From the NCBI RefSeq assembly GCF_010725485.1, contig NZ_AP022598.1, forward strand, positions 3,286,001-3,350,000: DNA of 64,000 nt. Direction: 5' to 3'. Of this stretch, positions 25,416 through 35,188 are shown one piece after another (position 1 is the first letter of the stretch; every line of letters begins with the position of its first letter). Position numbers and translations under genes: made by a program. A model generated the notes under the pieces. It made no database searches. It was not told the origin of the DNA and saw only the letters and a program-made list of their open reading frames with translations. The stretch is from Mycolicibacterium parafortuitum (GTDB taxonomy: Bacteria > Actinomycetota > Actinomycetes > Mycobacteriales > Mycobacteriaceae).

Positions 25416-28046
25416 ATGAACGCAGCCAGGTATATCGGCCGAGTCGGGGGCCTCGCGGTCGCTTTCGGGGTCGGCACGGCCGTCCTCGGTGGCTACGGTG
25501 CGGCCGTTGCCAAGCCTGCGGCGGACGGTGCGGATTCCACGGTGTCGGCCCCGCGCTCCGGCCCCGCCGAGACGGCATCCGCCGACTCCGGTGACAAGGC
25601 GTCCACGGGTGCGAAGCCCACGTCCGGCTCCCGCGAGGACACCGACGCCGACGCTGTCGATGACGATGCAGCCGACGACGTAGACGGCGATGCAGCCGAC
25701 GAGGAATCTGCCGTCACCGAAGAATCGGCTGACGCCGACGAAGCCGACACGTCCCGCAAGCCCGCCAGGGCGCGCGGCGCCGCGCCGGGGCGTGAGTCCG
25801 CTTCTACCGACACCGACACCGACACCAACGAGGCGACGACCCCGTCGGCCGGGAACACCGCCGCCGAGCCTGCCGGCTCGACCGACGAGGTCGCCGAAGT
25901 CGCGCCGGCGGGCCGCACGGCCCAGGCCCTGACGTGGCTGTCCAGTCCCGCAGCCGTGGCGGGACGCACGTCTGCGACCGCGACGCAGACCGCCACCACC
26001 GCGGTGCCGAACCCCTGGGCGGCGCTCATCGACGCCATCTTCACGCCGTTCGCCGGGGGAGGCCCGGCCGGGCTGCCCGCGGATTCGCCGCTGTCCTGGG
26101 CCGCCGCCGCGGCGGCGCGGCGGGAAGCGCTTTTCGCCGGCCCGATCGTCGTCGACCCGGCCACCATGGCGTTCGAGGACGGCGTGATCTACGGGTCGAT
26201 CAATGCGACCGCCACGAACGGACGTCAGCTGTTCTACACGGTCATCGGCTCGTCGCCGGAGGGCGGCAAGACCACCCTCCTCAGCACCGCCGGCGGGTTC
26301 ACGTTCCTGCCGGATCTGGCCGTGGTCAATGCCCGCGGTAGCGACACCTTCACGGTGATGGTCAGCCAGGAGAGCGCGCTGGTGGTCCTGCTCAAGCAGA
26401 TCCCGGTACTCGGCGACCTCGTGGACCCGATCGTGCTCACGCTGCAGCAGACCCCGATCCTCGGAGCGGTCCTGCAGCCGATCATCGGTTACCGCGTGAT
26501 CACCTCGGTCACGGTCGACACCGGCGAGATGATCCCGGAGAACGTGCCTTTCGCGTTCACGACGAAGGTGGAGTCGTTTGACGGCACGAAGATCAGTGTC
26601 AACTTCTTCCCGGCCGCCGGGCTGCAGAACGGGCAGGACGCGGAGACGATCTTCAACGGCCCGGGGCTGGGCAGCGCCGGTTACACCGACCCGACCGCGG
26701 TGATCTCGCTGGCGAACCTGATACCCGGGATCAAGACACTGCGCGACGGCGGCTACAACGTGGTGACCTGGGATCCCCGCGGGGAGTTCGCCTCCGGCGG
26801 GATCCTGCAGCTCGACAGTCCGTTCTTCGAGGGCCGCGACGTTCAGGCGCTGATCTCCTGGGCCGCCACCCTGCCGGGGGTCAAGACGAACGCGCCGGGG
26901 GATCCGGTGATGGGCATGGTCGGCGGCTCCTACGGCGGCGGAATCCAGCTGGTGACCGCGGGAATCGACAAGAGGGTCGAAGCCATCGTTCCGGTGATCG
27001 CCTGGAACTCGCTGACCATGGCGCTCTATCCCGAGAAGGCGTTCAAGTCGGGCTGGGCGACCCTGCTAGGCCTGGACCTGCTGACCGCCGGCGCCCGGAT
27101 CAACGCGCAGATCTACCCCGCGATCATCCTCGGCGATCTGCTCGGGTTCATCACCGAGGTCCAGCAGGCCATCATCGAGAGCAGTGGCCCGACAGTGCTG
27201 GTCAACAGCATCACCGCGCCGACGCTGTTGATCCAGGGCACCGTCGACGGATTGTTCACGCTCCGACAGGCGTTCACCAACGCCGCGATGCTCGGCGCGA
27301 ATGGTGTTCCGGTGGACATGATCTGGGCCTGCGGTGGGCACGGCATCTGTCTGAACCCGCCGAACGACAACCAGGCGACGCATTTGGTGAACGCGACGAT
27401 GGACTGGCTCGACCGGTACGTGCGCGGCAACGAACTGGTGCCTACGGGACCCCGCTTCGAGTGGTACGACCAAAACGGTGACTATCACGCTTCCGAGGTG
27501 ATGCCGACGGAGTCAGGGTTCTACGGCGAGCCTTTCGTCACGCAGGACGACGGCGGATTCCTGCCGATCATCCCGATCGGCGGGTCCGGTCCCCAGACCC
27601 AATCGCCCACGCCGTGGTTGCTGTCCCCGGCAACCGCGTCCAAGGCGTCGCTGGCGCTGAACATGACGATCGCCCCGCCCGAGGGCGCTCAGTTCGTGGG
27701 TGCTCCACAGGTCACGCTGACCTACGAGGGTCTGGGCACCGCCACGCACATCTACGGTCAGATCGTCGACGATGCCACCGGCCTGGTGCTGGGCAACCTG
27801 GTCACCGCGATCCCGGTGACGCTCGACGGCAGGAGTCGCACCGTGACGTTCGATCTGGAGCAGATCGCCTACACGGCGGGCGCCGGGGACACGCTCACGT
27901 TGCAGTTGACCGGGTTCGCCACGCCGTATCTCGATCTGACCCAGATCGGCTTCATCGACGTCCAGGGCGTGACGCTGTCGCTGCCGACGGTATCGACCGC
28001 CGAACCGGTGACCGGCGAATTGGCCGCCGCGGTGGTCGCGGCCTAG
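25416..28046 (+). CDS. Secreted alpha/beta hydrolase with acidic linker and CocE/NonD-like C-terminal domain
   Basis: An 876-residue exported protein. Residues 1-33 form a signal peptide (IGRVGGLAVAFGVGTAVLGGYGAAVA). Residues 35-200 are low-complexity, rich in Ala, Ser, Thr, Asp and Glu. A beta-rich segment near 245-330 (FEDGVIYGSINATATNGRQLFYTV...) recalls cadherin-like repeats. The alpha/beta hydrolase domain (about 370-670) has the nucleophile elbow GGSYGGG, Ser505, an Asp in LIQGTVDGLFTL and a His in CGGHGICL. The final 120 residues resemble the jelly-roll domain of X-Pro dipeptidyl-peptidase/CocE-type acyl hydrolases. Substrate unknown. Expected outside the cytoplasm. Confidence 0.82.
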   Translation: MNAARYIGRVGGLAVAFGVGTAVLGGYGAAVAKPAADGADSTVSAPRSGPAETASADSGDKASTGAKPTSGSREDTDADAVDDDAADDVDGDAADEESAVTEESADADEADTSRKPARARGAAPGRESASTDTDTDTNEATTPSAGNTAAEPAGSTDEVAEVAPAGRTAQALTWLSSPAAVAGRTSATATQTATTAVPNPWAALIDAIFTPFAGGGPAGLPADSPLSWAAAAAARREALFAGPIVVDPATMAFEDGVIYGSINATATNGRQLFYTVIGSSPEGGKTTLLSTAGGFTFLPDLAVVNARGSDTFTVMVSQESALVVLLKQIPVLGDLVDPIVLTLQQTPILGAVLQPIIGYRVITSVTVDTGEMIPENVPFAFTTKVESFDGTKISVNFFPAAGLQNGQDAETIFNGPGLGSAGYTDPTAVISLANLIPGIKTLRDGGYNVVTWDPRGEFASGGILQLDSPFFEGRDVQALISWAATLPGVKTNAPGDPVMGMVGGSYGGGIQLVTAGIDKRVEAIVPVIAWNSLTMALYPEKAFKSGWATLLGLDLLTAGARINAQIYPAIILGDLLGFITEVQQAIIESSGPTVLVNSITAPTLLIQGTVDGLFTLRQAFTNAAMLGANGVPVDMIWACGGHGICLNPPNDNQATHLVNATMDWLDRYVRGNELVPTGPRFEWYDQNGDYHASEVMPTESGFYGEPFVTQDDGGFLPIIPIGGSGPQTQSPTPWLLSPATASKASLALNMTIAPPEGAQFVGAPQVTLTYEGLGTATHIYGQIVDDATGLVLGNLVTAIPVTLDGRSRTVTFDLEQIAYTAGAGDTLTLQLTGFATPYLDLTQIGFIDVQGVTLSLPTVSTAEPVTGELAAAVVAA

Positions 28047-28077
28047 GAGCATTCCCGAAAACCAGCAGCCCGAAAAC

Positions 28078-28111
28078 CAACAAAGGCCCTGTGGATACAG
28101 GGCCTTTGTTG
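28078..28111. terminator. Strong bidirectional terminator
   Basis: A perfect 15-bp stem (28078-28092 with 28097-28111) and a GGAT tetraloop. Its outer part is A/T-rich (CAACAAAGG / CCTTTGTTG), so it can end transcription of the hydrolase on plus and tRNA-Lys on minus. Confidence 0.85.
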
Positions 28112-28117
28112 TGGTGG

Positions 28118-28190
<73 letters not shown>

Positions 28191-28352
28191 GCGTGTGAGA
28201 CAATAACAGGCCCGCGGCGAAAGACGGAAATCCGCACGTCCGCGCGTTTTCGGAGCCGACATCGCAGTCGTGCCCCAACCTCGGAACGGACCGTAGAATT
28301 GGCGGCATTGGGTCGCGGGCGAAACAGCCCTGATGTGAGGTGGAGCGGAAGT

Positions 28353-29573
28353 ATGTGGCAGGTCAACACGGCGAGCCGTGCGCGGGCGAGACGGTCCTGG
28401 TGGGTGGCCGTTGCGCTGGTTCCCGCGCTTGTGCTGGGCCTCAGCGCCTGCGCGGGGAGCACCGAAACCCCCAAGCCGCAGGTGATCACGGACAAGGGCA
28501 CCCCGTTCGGTGACCTCTTGGTGCCGAAGCTGTCGTCGTCGGTCAAGGACGGCGCCGTCGGCGTCAGCGCGGGCGCGCCCGTCACGGTCAGCGCCGAAGA
28601 CGGTGTCCTGGGCTCGGTGACGATGGTCAACGAGAACGGCAAGTCGGTGGAGGGCAAGCTCTCCGAGGACGGCCTGACGTGGGAGACCTCCGAACCCCTC
28701 GGGTACAACAAGCGCTACACGCTCACCGCGCAGGCGCTGGGGCTCGGCGGGGTCGCGAGCCGGCAGATGACGTTCGAGACGCACAGCCCGGAAAATCTCA
28801 CGATGCCTTACGTTTTGCCCAACGAGGGTGAGGTCGTCGGGGTGGGGCAGCCGGTCGCCATCCGGTTCGACGAGAACATCCCGAACCGGTTGGCCGCACA
28901 ACGCGCCATCACCGTCAAGACCGAACCGCCCGTCGAGGGCGCGTTCTACTGGTTGAACAACCGTGAAGTCCGTTGGCGCCCAGCCAAGTACTGGAAGCCC
29001 GGCACCAAGGTCGAGGTCGAGGTCAACACCTACGGCGTCGACCTGGGCGACGGTCTGTTCGGTCAGGACAACGTGTCGACGAGCTTCACCATCGGCGACG
29101 AGGTGATCAGCACCGTCGACGACAACACCAAGACGTTGACGGTGCGCCGCAATGGCGAGGTCGTCAAGACCATGCCGGTGTCGATGGGCAAGAACAGCAC
29201 GCCGACCAACAACGGCGTCTACATCGTCGGTGACCGCAGGTCGCACATGATCATGGATTCGTCGACCTACGGCGTTCCGACCAACTCGCCCAACGGCTAT
29301 CGCACCGAGGTCGACTGGGCCACCCAGATCTCCTACAGCGGCATCTACGTGCACGCGGCGCCGTGGTCGGTGGGCAGCCAGGGCGAAGCCAACGTCAGCC
29401 ACGGCTGCATCAACGTCAGCACGAGCAACGGCCAGTGGTTCTACGACAACTCCAAGCGCGGCGACATCGTCGAGATCGTCAACACCGTCGGATCGCCGCT
29501 GCCGGGCACCGACGGGCTGGGGGACTGGAACATCCCGTGGGAGCAGTGGAAGGCTGGCAACGCCAACGTGTGA
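28353..29573 (+). CDS. ldtB: L,D-transpeptidase lipoprotein (LdtMt2-type)
   Basis: A 406-residue cell-wall enzyme making 3-3 cross-links in peptidoglycan; the target of carbapenems. It has an N-terminal signal with lipobox (VLGLSAC, so lipid-anchored at the Cys near residue 31), two Ig-like domains (about 55-250) and a YkuD catalytic domain with YVHAAPWS and SHGCINVS, nucleophile Cys352. The length and SHGC signature match LdtMt2 (Rv2518c, LppS). The frame is open to 28299, but ATG 28353 after GGAGCGGAA starts the basic signal sequence. A hairpin terminator follows the stop. Confidence 0.95.
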   Translation: MWQVNTASRARARRSWWVAVALVPALVLGLSACAGSTETPKPQVITDKGTPFGDLLVPKLSSSVKDGAVGVSAGAPVTVSAEDGVLGSVTMVNENGKSVEGKLSEDGLTWETSEPLGYNKRYTLTAQALGLGGVASRQMTFETHSPENLTMPYVLPNEGEVVGVGQPVAIRFDENIPNRLAAQRAITVKTEPPVEGAFYWLNNREVRWRPAKYWKPGTKVEVEVNTYGVDLGDGLFGQDNVSTSFTIGDEVISTVDDNTKTLTVRRNGEVVKTMPVSMGKNSTPTNNGVYIVGDRRSHMIMDSSTYGVPTNSPNGYRTEVDWATQISYSGIYVHAAPWSVGSQGEANVSHGCINVSTSNGQWFYDNSKRGDIVEIVNTVGSPLPGTDGLGDWNIPWEQWKAGNANV

Positions 29574-29587
29574 CGCCCGGACAGCAG

Positions 29588-29617
29588 AAACGCCGCCTAC
29601 CGAAGTAGGCGGCGTTT
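29588..29617. terminator. Terminator between ldtB and tRNA-His
   Basis: A perfect 13-bp stem, AAACGCCGCCTAC (29588-29600) and GTAGGCGGCGTTT (29605-29617), with CGAA loop. It is followed by T-rich CCCTTT and suits both the transpeptidase and the convergent tRNA. Confidence 0.85.
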
Positions 29618-29626
29618 CCCTTTCGG

Positions 29627-29700
29627 GGTGGCTGACGGGACTCGAACCCGCGACAGCCAGGATCACAACCTGGTGCTCTACCAACTGAACTACAGCCACC
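29627..29700 (-). tRNA. tRNA-His (GTG)
   Basis: A 74-nt cloverleaf including the extra 5' G(-1) opposite C73 that marks tRNA-His. Acceptor GTGGCTG/CAGCCAC, anticodon stem CCAGG/CCTGG with loop TTGTGAT (anticodon GTG), T-loop GGTTCGAGTCC. No encoded CCA. It lies just downstream of orn on the same strand, the position of hisT in M. tuberculosis. Confidence 0.96.
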
Positions 29701-29731
29701 ATCGCCGCTTCTCGAAAGCGGCTTGGTCATA

Positions 29732-30379
29732 TTAGCCGGTGGACCCCTCTGGAGCCGAATCGTCCTGCTTCTCGTCCTGCCTAGGGGGTCCCAACTCGGC
29801 CGCGACGGCCGCGATGTCGCTGGTCGAGGGCCCGGGCGGCGCGACGAACGCGGTCTGGCGGTAGTAGCGCAGCTCGCGGATCGACTCGTGGATGTCGGCC
29901 AGCGCGCGGTGCGCGAGCCCCTTCTCGGGCTGCCCGAAGTAGATCCGCGGGTACCAGCGCCTGCACAGCTCCTTGATCGAGCTGACGTCGATCATCCGGT
30001 AGTGCAGGAAGTCGTCGAGCTTGGGCATGTCGCGGGCGATGAACCCGCGGTCGGTCGCGATCGAGTTCCCGGCCAGCGGCGCGGTCTTGGCCTGTTTGAC
30101 GTGCTCCCGGATGTAGGTCAGCACCATGTCCTCGGCGGTTGCGACGTCGACGGTGGACGCGCGCACCTCGTCGACGAGGCCCGACTTGGCGTGCATCTTG
30201 GCGACGACGTCGACCATCGAGGACAGCGCGGCGTCGTCGGCGTGGATGACCACGTCGAGGCCGTCGCCGAGGATGTTCAGCTCCGAATCGGTCACCAGTA
30301 CCGCGATCTCGATGAGCAGGTCGGATTTCAGGTCCAGGCCCGTCATCTCGCAGTCGATCCACACCAGTTCGTCTCGCAC
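29732..30379 (-). CDS. orn: Oligoribonuclease
   Basis: A 215-residue DEDDh 3'-5' exonuclease that degrades 2-5-nt RNA (and pGpG-type dinucleotides) to mononucleotides. Metal motifs: [10 protein letters not shown] (Asp9, Glu11), the [14 protein letters not shown]sp in the middle, and [14 protein letters not shown] with the catalytic His and final Asp. The acidic tail after residue 185 is usual for mycobacteria. The frame is open to 30484, but GTG 30379 gives the 215-residue protein matching the known M. tuberculosis enzyme length. Divergent from the DUF853 gene. Confidence 0.95.
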   Translation of the reverse strand: MRDELVWIDCEMTGLDLKSDLLIEIAVLVTDSELNILGDGLDVVIHADDAALSSMVDVVAKMHAKSGLVDEVRASTVDVATAEDMVLTYIREHVKQAKTAPLAGNSIATDRGFIARDMPKLDDFLHYRMIDVSSIKELCRRWYPRIYFGQPEKGLAHRALADIHESIRELRYYRQTAFVAPPGPSTSDIAAVAAELGPPRQDEKQDDSAPEGSTG

Positions 30380-30461
30380 AGCGCTCAACAGTAAGCCCAC
30401 CGGCGCACAACGGCTTGCGGCACCCATCTCAGGCAGGTCCCGCCGCAGTAGGGTTCGACCC

Positions 30462-32066
30462 ATGAGCACGCACCCTTCCGCCACCCCCGCGCAGCAGATC
30501 GCCGCAGGTTATGCGGCGGAAGGAGCAGCGGTCGAGCTCGGCACCGTCGTCGTCGACGGCGTCTGCGACCCGGCCGCGCGGGTCCGGATCCCGTTGGCCA
30601 CGCTGAACCGCCACGGGCTGGTGGCCGGTGCGACCGGCACCGGCAAGACGAAGTCGCTGCAGGTGCTGGCCGAACAGCTCTCGGCGGCCGGGGTGCCGGT
30701 GGTGATGGCCGACGTCAAAGGCGACCTGTCGGGCTTGTCCAGGCCCGGTGAACCCGGGGCCAAGGTGGCCGAGCGCGCCGCCGACACCGGCGACGACTGG
30801 GCCCCGGCGGCCTACCCCGTGGAGTTCCTGTCGCTGGGCACCTCGGGCATCGGGGTGCCGGTGCGCGCGACCATCACCAGCTTCGGGCCGATCCTGCTGT
30901 CAAAGGTGCTCGGGCTGAACCAGACTCAGGAATCGACGCTCGGGCTGATCTTCCACTGGGCCGATCAGCAGGGGCTGCCGTTGCTGGACCTCAAAGACCT
31001 GCGCTCGGTCATCCAGTACCTGACCAGCGACGAGGGCAAACCGCAGCTCAAGGCGCTCGGTGCGGTGTCGACGACGACGGCCGGGGTGATCCTGCGGGCA
31101 CTGGTGAACCTGGAGGCCGAAGGCGCGGACACGTTCTTCGGCGAGCCGGAGCTCGAACCCGACGATCTGATGCGCGTCGACGCGTCCGGGCGTGGCGTCA
31201 TCACGCTGCTGGAACTGGGCAGCCAGGCGGCCCGGCCGGTGCTGTTCTCGACGTTTCTGATGTGGGTGCTCGCCGATCTGTTCACCACGCTGCCCGAGGT
31301 CGGTGACGTCGACAAACCCAAGCTGGTTTTCGTCTTCGACGAGGCGCACCTGCTGTTCTCCGACGCGTCGAAGGCGTTCCTCGACCAGGTCGAGCAGACC
31401 GTCAAACTCATCCGGTCCAAGGGTGTCGGTGTGCTGTTCTGCACCCAGCTGCCCGGAGACATCCCCAAAGAGGTCCTCAGCCAGCTCGGCGCGCGGATCC
31501 AGCACGCGCTGCGTGCGTTCACCCCTGACGATCAGAAGGCGCTGACCAAGACCGTCCGCACCTATCCGAAAACCGACGTGTACGACCTCGAATCGGCTCT
31601 GACGTCGCTGGGCACCGGCGAGGCCGTCGTGACCGTGCTCTCGGAGAGGGGCGCACCGACGCCGGTGGCCTGGACCCGGATGCGCGCGCCGCGGTCGCTG
31701 ATGGACACCATCGGGTCCGACGCGATCGCCGCGGCGGCCCAAGCCAGCCCGCTGCAGGCCGAGTACGGCCAGACGGTCGACCGGGACTCTGCCTATGAAC
31801 GGCTCGCGGCGCGTCTGGCGCCACCACCGCCGGTGCCCCAGCCGCCCGTCGCCCCTTCGCCGACCGAGCAGCCTCCGGTGTACGTCCCACCGCCGATGGA
31901 CATCCCGCCGATGCCCGCACCCGCGTCGCCCCCCGAGCCCGGCTTCCTCGATCAGGTGATGGCCAACCCGGCGTTCAAGAGCGCGATGCGCTCGGCGGGG
32001 ACGGTGATCGGGCGCGAGATCACCCGCAGCATCTTCGGCACGGGCCGGCGTAAGCGCCGCCGCTGA
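30462..32066 (+). CDS. DUF853 / HerA-like P-loop ATPase
   Basis: A 534-residue cytoplasmic ATPase. Walker A GATGTGKT at residues 56-63, a [12 protein letters not shown] segment, Walker [14 protein letters not shown], then a conserved [12 protein letters not shown] block. The C-terminal 100 residues are Pro-rich ([12 protein letters not shown]...) ending in a very basic GRRKRRR. It belongs to the DUF853 (bacterial HerA-like, YjgR) family; the biochemical role is undefined. Corresponds to Rv2510c by order. ATG 30462 chosen since the upstream frame runs antisense through orn. Confidence 0.9.
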   Translation: MSTHPSATPAQQIAAGYAAEGAAVELGTVVVDGVCDPAARVRIPLATLNRHGLVAGATGTGKTKSLQVLAEQLSAAGVPVVMADVKGDLSGLSRPGEPGAKVAERAADTGDDWAPAAYPVEFLSLGTSGIGVPVRATITSFGPILLSKVLGLNQTQESTLGLIFHWADQQGLPLLDLKDLRSVIQYLTSDEGKPQLKALGAVSTTTAGVILRALVNLEAEGADTFFGEPELEPDDLMRVDASGRGVITLLELGSQAARPVLFSTFLMWVLADLFTTLPEVGDVDKPKLVFVFDEAHLLFSDASKAFLDQVEQTVKLIRSKGVGVLFCTQLPGDIPKEVLSQLGARIQHALRAFTPDDQKALTKTVRTYPKTDVYDLESALTSLGTGEAVVTVLSERGAPTPVAWTRMRAPRSLMDTIGSDAIAAAAQASPLQAEYGQTVDRDSAYERLAARLAPPPPVPQPPVAPSPTEQPPVYVPPPMDIPPMPAPASPPEPGFLDQVMANPAFKSAMRSAGTVIGREITRSIFGTGRRKRRR

Positions 32067-32155
32067 CCCGCGATCGCTGACCGCCGAGATTGCTTCTGGT
32101 CAGCCTGCTACTCGAACTTCCGCTGCCGGAATGCGATTTCGGCGAGAAACCGAGG

Positions 32156-32962
32156 TTAGTCGCCGCCGAGCTTCTTGTAGACGGCGCCGACGATCGGCGC
32201 GACGATCGAGCGCGGCGCATAGCCGCTGGCGGTTGACATCGCCTTCGACGTCAGGCCGGGGACGACGCGCATCTTGTTGCGCTCCAACCCATCCAGCGAC
32301 ACCTTGGCGGTGTACTCGGTGTCGATCCACAGGAAGTCCGGGATCAACCTCTCGACGAGGGACTGCTCGTCGGGGTCGGGCAGCTCGGTGCGTACCGGTC
32401 CCGGCGCGAGCACCGTGACGTGCACCCCGGACGATTTCACCTCGCCGCGCAGCGATTCGCTGAACGTGTTCGCGAACGCTTTCGTCGCGGCGTAGGTCGC
32501 GTTGTTCGGGATCGGGGAGTTGCCCGCCGCCGAACCGGAGACCAAAATGCCGCCGGCCCGCCGCTCGACCATGCCCGGCAACACGGCAAGCACCAGGTCG
32601 TGTACGCCGAGCACGTTGAGCTGCACCTGTTTCCGTTCCTCGGCCGGATCCAGGGAGGCGACGGCGCCGAACGTCGCGGTGCCGGCGTTCGCGCACAGGA
32701 TCGAGATGTTGCGGGTGGCCAGCTCCTCGCAGAACACGTCGCGCGCGGCCGGGTCGGCCAGGTCGACGGCGCGTACCTCCACGGTGACGCCGAAGTCGGC
32801 GCGCAGCCGCTCGGCGAGGGTGTTGAGCACCTCTTCGCGGCGGGCGGTGATGATCAGGTGATGGCCACGGCGGGCGAGCTCGACGGCCAGCGCCTCACCG
32901 ATGTTCTGCGAAGCGCCGGTGACGACGGCGCGAGCGTCCGCGCTGGGAGCGGGTACTGGCAT
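32156..32962 (-). CDS. Short-chain dehydrogenase/reductase (Rv2509-like)
   Basis: A 268-residue SDR oxidoreductase. The dinucleotide-binding VVTGASQNIGEALAVELARRG is at residues 12-32, with ITARREE after strand 2, suggesting NADPH preference through Arg. NAG appears as LCANAGTATFG, the catalytic Ser in GILVSGSAAG and Tyr-x-x-x-Lys in ATYAATKAF. The order in mycobacteria places it as Rv2509, a family linked to mycolate-type beta-keto ester reduction, but this is not provable here. ATG 32962 is used; the extension to 33115 would overlap the divergent MFS gene. Confidence 0.88.
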   Translation of the reverse strand: MPVPAPSADARAVVTGASQNIGEALAVELARRGHHLIITARREEVLNTLAERLRADFGVTVEVRAVDLADPAARDVFCEELATRNISILCANAGTATFGAVASLDPAEERKQVQLNVLGVHDLVLAVLPGMVERRAGGILVSGSAAGNSPIPNNATYAATKAFANTFSESLRGEVKSSGVHVTVLAPGPVRTELPDPDEQSLVERLIPDFLWIDTEYTAKVSLDGLERNKMRVVPGLTSKAMSTASGYAPRSIVAPIVGAVYKKLGGD

Positions 32963-32987
32963 GGGCCGGACTATATCGTGAGCGACC

Positions 32988-34301
32988 ATGAGCCAGCTGC
33001 CGCCCACGACCGGCCCGCCCATCGATGCGGCGCCGCGCTCACGCGTGCTGGCCTGGGCGATGTGGGATTTCGGGGCGACAGCGATCAATGCGATCGTCAT
33101 CACGTTCGTCTTCACCGTCTACCTCACCACCACCGTCGGCGACGACCTGCCGGGGGACACCAGCCCGGCGAGCTGGCTGGGCCGCGCGCTGGCGCTGGCC
33201 GGTCTGGTGGTCGCGCTGCTGGCCCCGGTCACCGGGGTGCTCGTCGACGCGCCTTCGCGCCGCCGCCGCGCCCTGGCCGTACTGACCGGACTGGTGGTGT
33301 TGTTCACGGCCTCGCTGAGCCTGATCCGAGACGACCACCGCTACCTGTGGCCGGGGCTGGTGTTGCTGGCGTGCACCGCGGCGTGCAGCGAGTTGGCCAC
33401 GGTGCCCTACAACGCGATGTTGCGCGAACTGTCCACGCCGCAGACTTCGGGCCGCATCTCCGGCATCGGATTGGCCTTGGGCTACTTCGGCAGCGTGCTC
33501 GCACTGCTGGTGGTGTATCTGGGCTTCATCTCCGGTGACGGCGACACCCGCGGACTGCTCGGGATTCCGGTCGGCGACGGGCAGAACGTGCGCGCGGCGA
33601 TGCTGCTGGTTGCGGCATGGTTCGCGCTGTTCGCGTTGCCGCTGCTGATCTTCGCGCCGAAGAACGACGCGGCGCCCCCGCCTCGCGTCGGCTTCTTCGG
33701 CGCGTACCGGCGGCTGTGGTCCGACGTGCGCGCCGAGTGGCGCCGAGACCGCAACCTCGTCTACTACCTGGGCGCCAGTGCCGTGTTCCGGGACGGGCTG
33801 ACCGGGATCTTCACCTTCGGCGCCGTGCTCGGCGTCAACGTCTACGGGGTCTCGGATGCCGACGTGCTGCTGTTCGGCGTCGCGGCCTGCGTCGTCGCGG
33901 CACTCGGGGCGGTCGTGGGTGGGCGGTTCGACGACCGCGTGGGCTCCAAGACGGTGATCGTCGCATCGCTGTCGGCGTTGATCGCGGTGGGGCTGACCCT
34001 GATGGCGGTGTCGGGACCGTTGGCGTTCTGGGTGTGCGGGCTGCTGCTGTGCCTGTTCATCGGCCCGACGTTGTCCTCGGCGCGCACCTTGATGATGCGG
34101 ATGGCCGAACACGGCAAGGAGGGCGTCACGTTCGGGCTGTACACCACGGCCGGTCGCGCCGCGACATTCCTGGCACCGTGGCTGTTTTCGTTGTTCATCG
34201 ACATCTTCGACAGCTACCGCGCCGGGATGGCCGGCCTGCTGCTCGTCGTCGTGGCCGGGCTGCTGCTCTTCCTGCCGGTGCGTGCCCCGCACCGCATCTA
34301 G
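32988..34301 (+). CDS. MFS transporter, Atg22/UMF1-like
   Basis: A 437-residue membrane protein with about 12 helices. The opening WAMWDFGATAINAIVITFVFTVYL and LGYFGSVLALLVVYLGFISG, and the mid-loop APKNDAAPPPRVGFFGAYRRLW, fit the UMF1/Atg22 transporter group, whose fungal members release amino acids from vacuoles. In bacteria the substrate is unknown. It matches the Rv2508c position. Start ATG 32988 lies 25 bp from the divergent SDR start, so their promoters overlap. Confidence 0.85.
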   Translation: MSQLPPTTGPPIDAAPRSRVLAWAMWDFGATAINAIVITFVFTVYLTTTVGDDLPGDTSPASWLGRALALAGLVVALLAPVTGVLVDAPSRRRRALAVLTGLVVLFTASLSLIRDDHRYLWPGLVLLACTAACSELATVPYNAMLRELSTPQTSGRISGIGLALGYFGSVLALLVVYLGFISGDGDTRGLLGIPVGDGQNVRAAMLLVAAWFALFALPLLIFAPKNDAAPPPRVGFFGAYRRLWSDVRAEWRRDRNLVYYLGASAVFRDGLTGIFTFGAVLGVNVYGVSDADVLLFGVAACVVAALGAVVGGRFDDRVGSKTVIVASLSALIAVGLTLMAVSGPLAFWVCGLLLCLFIGPTLSSARTLMMRMAEHGKEGVTFGLYTTAGRAATFLAPWLFSLFIDIFDSYRAGMAGLLLVVVAGLLLFLPVRAPHRI

Positions 34302-34305
34302 GGAA

Positions 34306-35088
34306 CTACCCGGTCGACGTGCAGATGGTCAGACCGACACCGGTGCTCAGGTCCATCTGCACACCGTTGACCGAGATCGAGCACGTCACCTCGCGACCGA
34401 CGTTGATGATGCTGATGCTCGCCGACGTCTCGCCCGGCTGCGGCAGCGCCACCTCCTTGCTCCACGGCAGCATCACGTTGAACTCGGTCTGGAGCAGCCC
34501 GCCGGTGTCGACGTAGGTCAGGTTGATGGCCCGGCCCTCGCCGTCGACGGTGTAGACGACGGAGTCGGTGGCACCCCGCGTCGTCGGCGGTTTGAGCGGT
34601 GTCGTCGGGCCGGTCGGCAGGGTGGGCAGCGGTGCCACCGGGGTGGACGGCCTCGTGGTGGTGCGCGGCGCGCGGGTGGTGGGCGTCGGAGACGGGGTGC
34701 TCAACGATGGCTCCGGTACCGACGGCAGCGGGGCCACCACCGTCTGCTGCCGCGAGCTGTTGACGATCACGAGCGCGATCACCAGACCGATGACCAGGAC
34801 CACGGCGACGCCTGCGACGACCCACAGCCAGCGAGGCGACTTCGGCTCCTGAGGCGGCTCGGCGCCGTAGCCCTGCGGGCTGGGAGGCGGGTACTGACCC
34901 GTCGCGTACGGGTCATAGCCGTACTGCGGGTACGCGGGAAGGCGCTCGGTGGGTTGCGGAGCCTGCGCCGGCTGTTGATACGGCGGTCCGTACGGCGTCT
35001 GGCTGGCGTAGGCAGGATCGGAGTATCCGGAGTACCCGGAGTTGCGCTCACCCCATTGATCGCCGCCGCGGTCGGGTGAATCTTTCAT
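34306..35088 (-). CDS. Pro-rich membrane protein with MmpS-like domain (Rv2507-like)
   Basis: A 260-residue bitopic protein. Residues 10-85 are rich in Gly, Tyr, Pro and Gln (YGPPYQQPAQAPQPTERLPAY...), then one membrane helix (about 89-111, WLWVVAGVAVVLVIGLVIALVIV), a Thr/Pro-rich linker (about 120-175) and an outer beta domain with VVYTVDGEGRAINLTYVDTGG and VMLPWSKEVAL, the MmpS pattern. MmpS proteins partner MmpL lipid exporters, but no mmpL is near. The start could also lie at 35142; ATG 35088 avoids crowding the divergent peptidase promoter. It ends 4 bp from the convergent transporter gene. Confidence 0.78.
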   Translation of the reverse strand: MKDSPDRGGDQWGERNSGYSGYSDPAYASQTPYGPPYQQPAQAPQPTERLPAYPQYGYDPYATGQYPPPSPQGYGAEPPQEPKSPRWLWVVAGVAVVLVIGLVIALVIVNSSRQQTVVAPLPSVPEPSLSTPSPTPTTRAPRTTTRPSTPVAPLPTLPTGPTTPLKPPTTRGATDSVVYTVDGEGRAINLTYVDTGGLLQTEFNVMLPWSKEVALPQPGETSASISIINVGREVTCSISVNGVQMDLSTGVGLTICTSTG

Positions 35089-35188
35089 GCCCACCTCATG
35101 GCTGCGAGGGTACCTGTGCGGCCGCTCAGAGCCCTCGAGCACCGGCCGACCCGGCGGCGCCGGGGCCGACCGTGCACAATCGGGAACC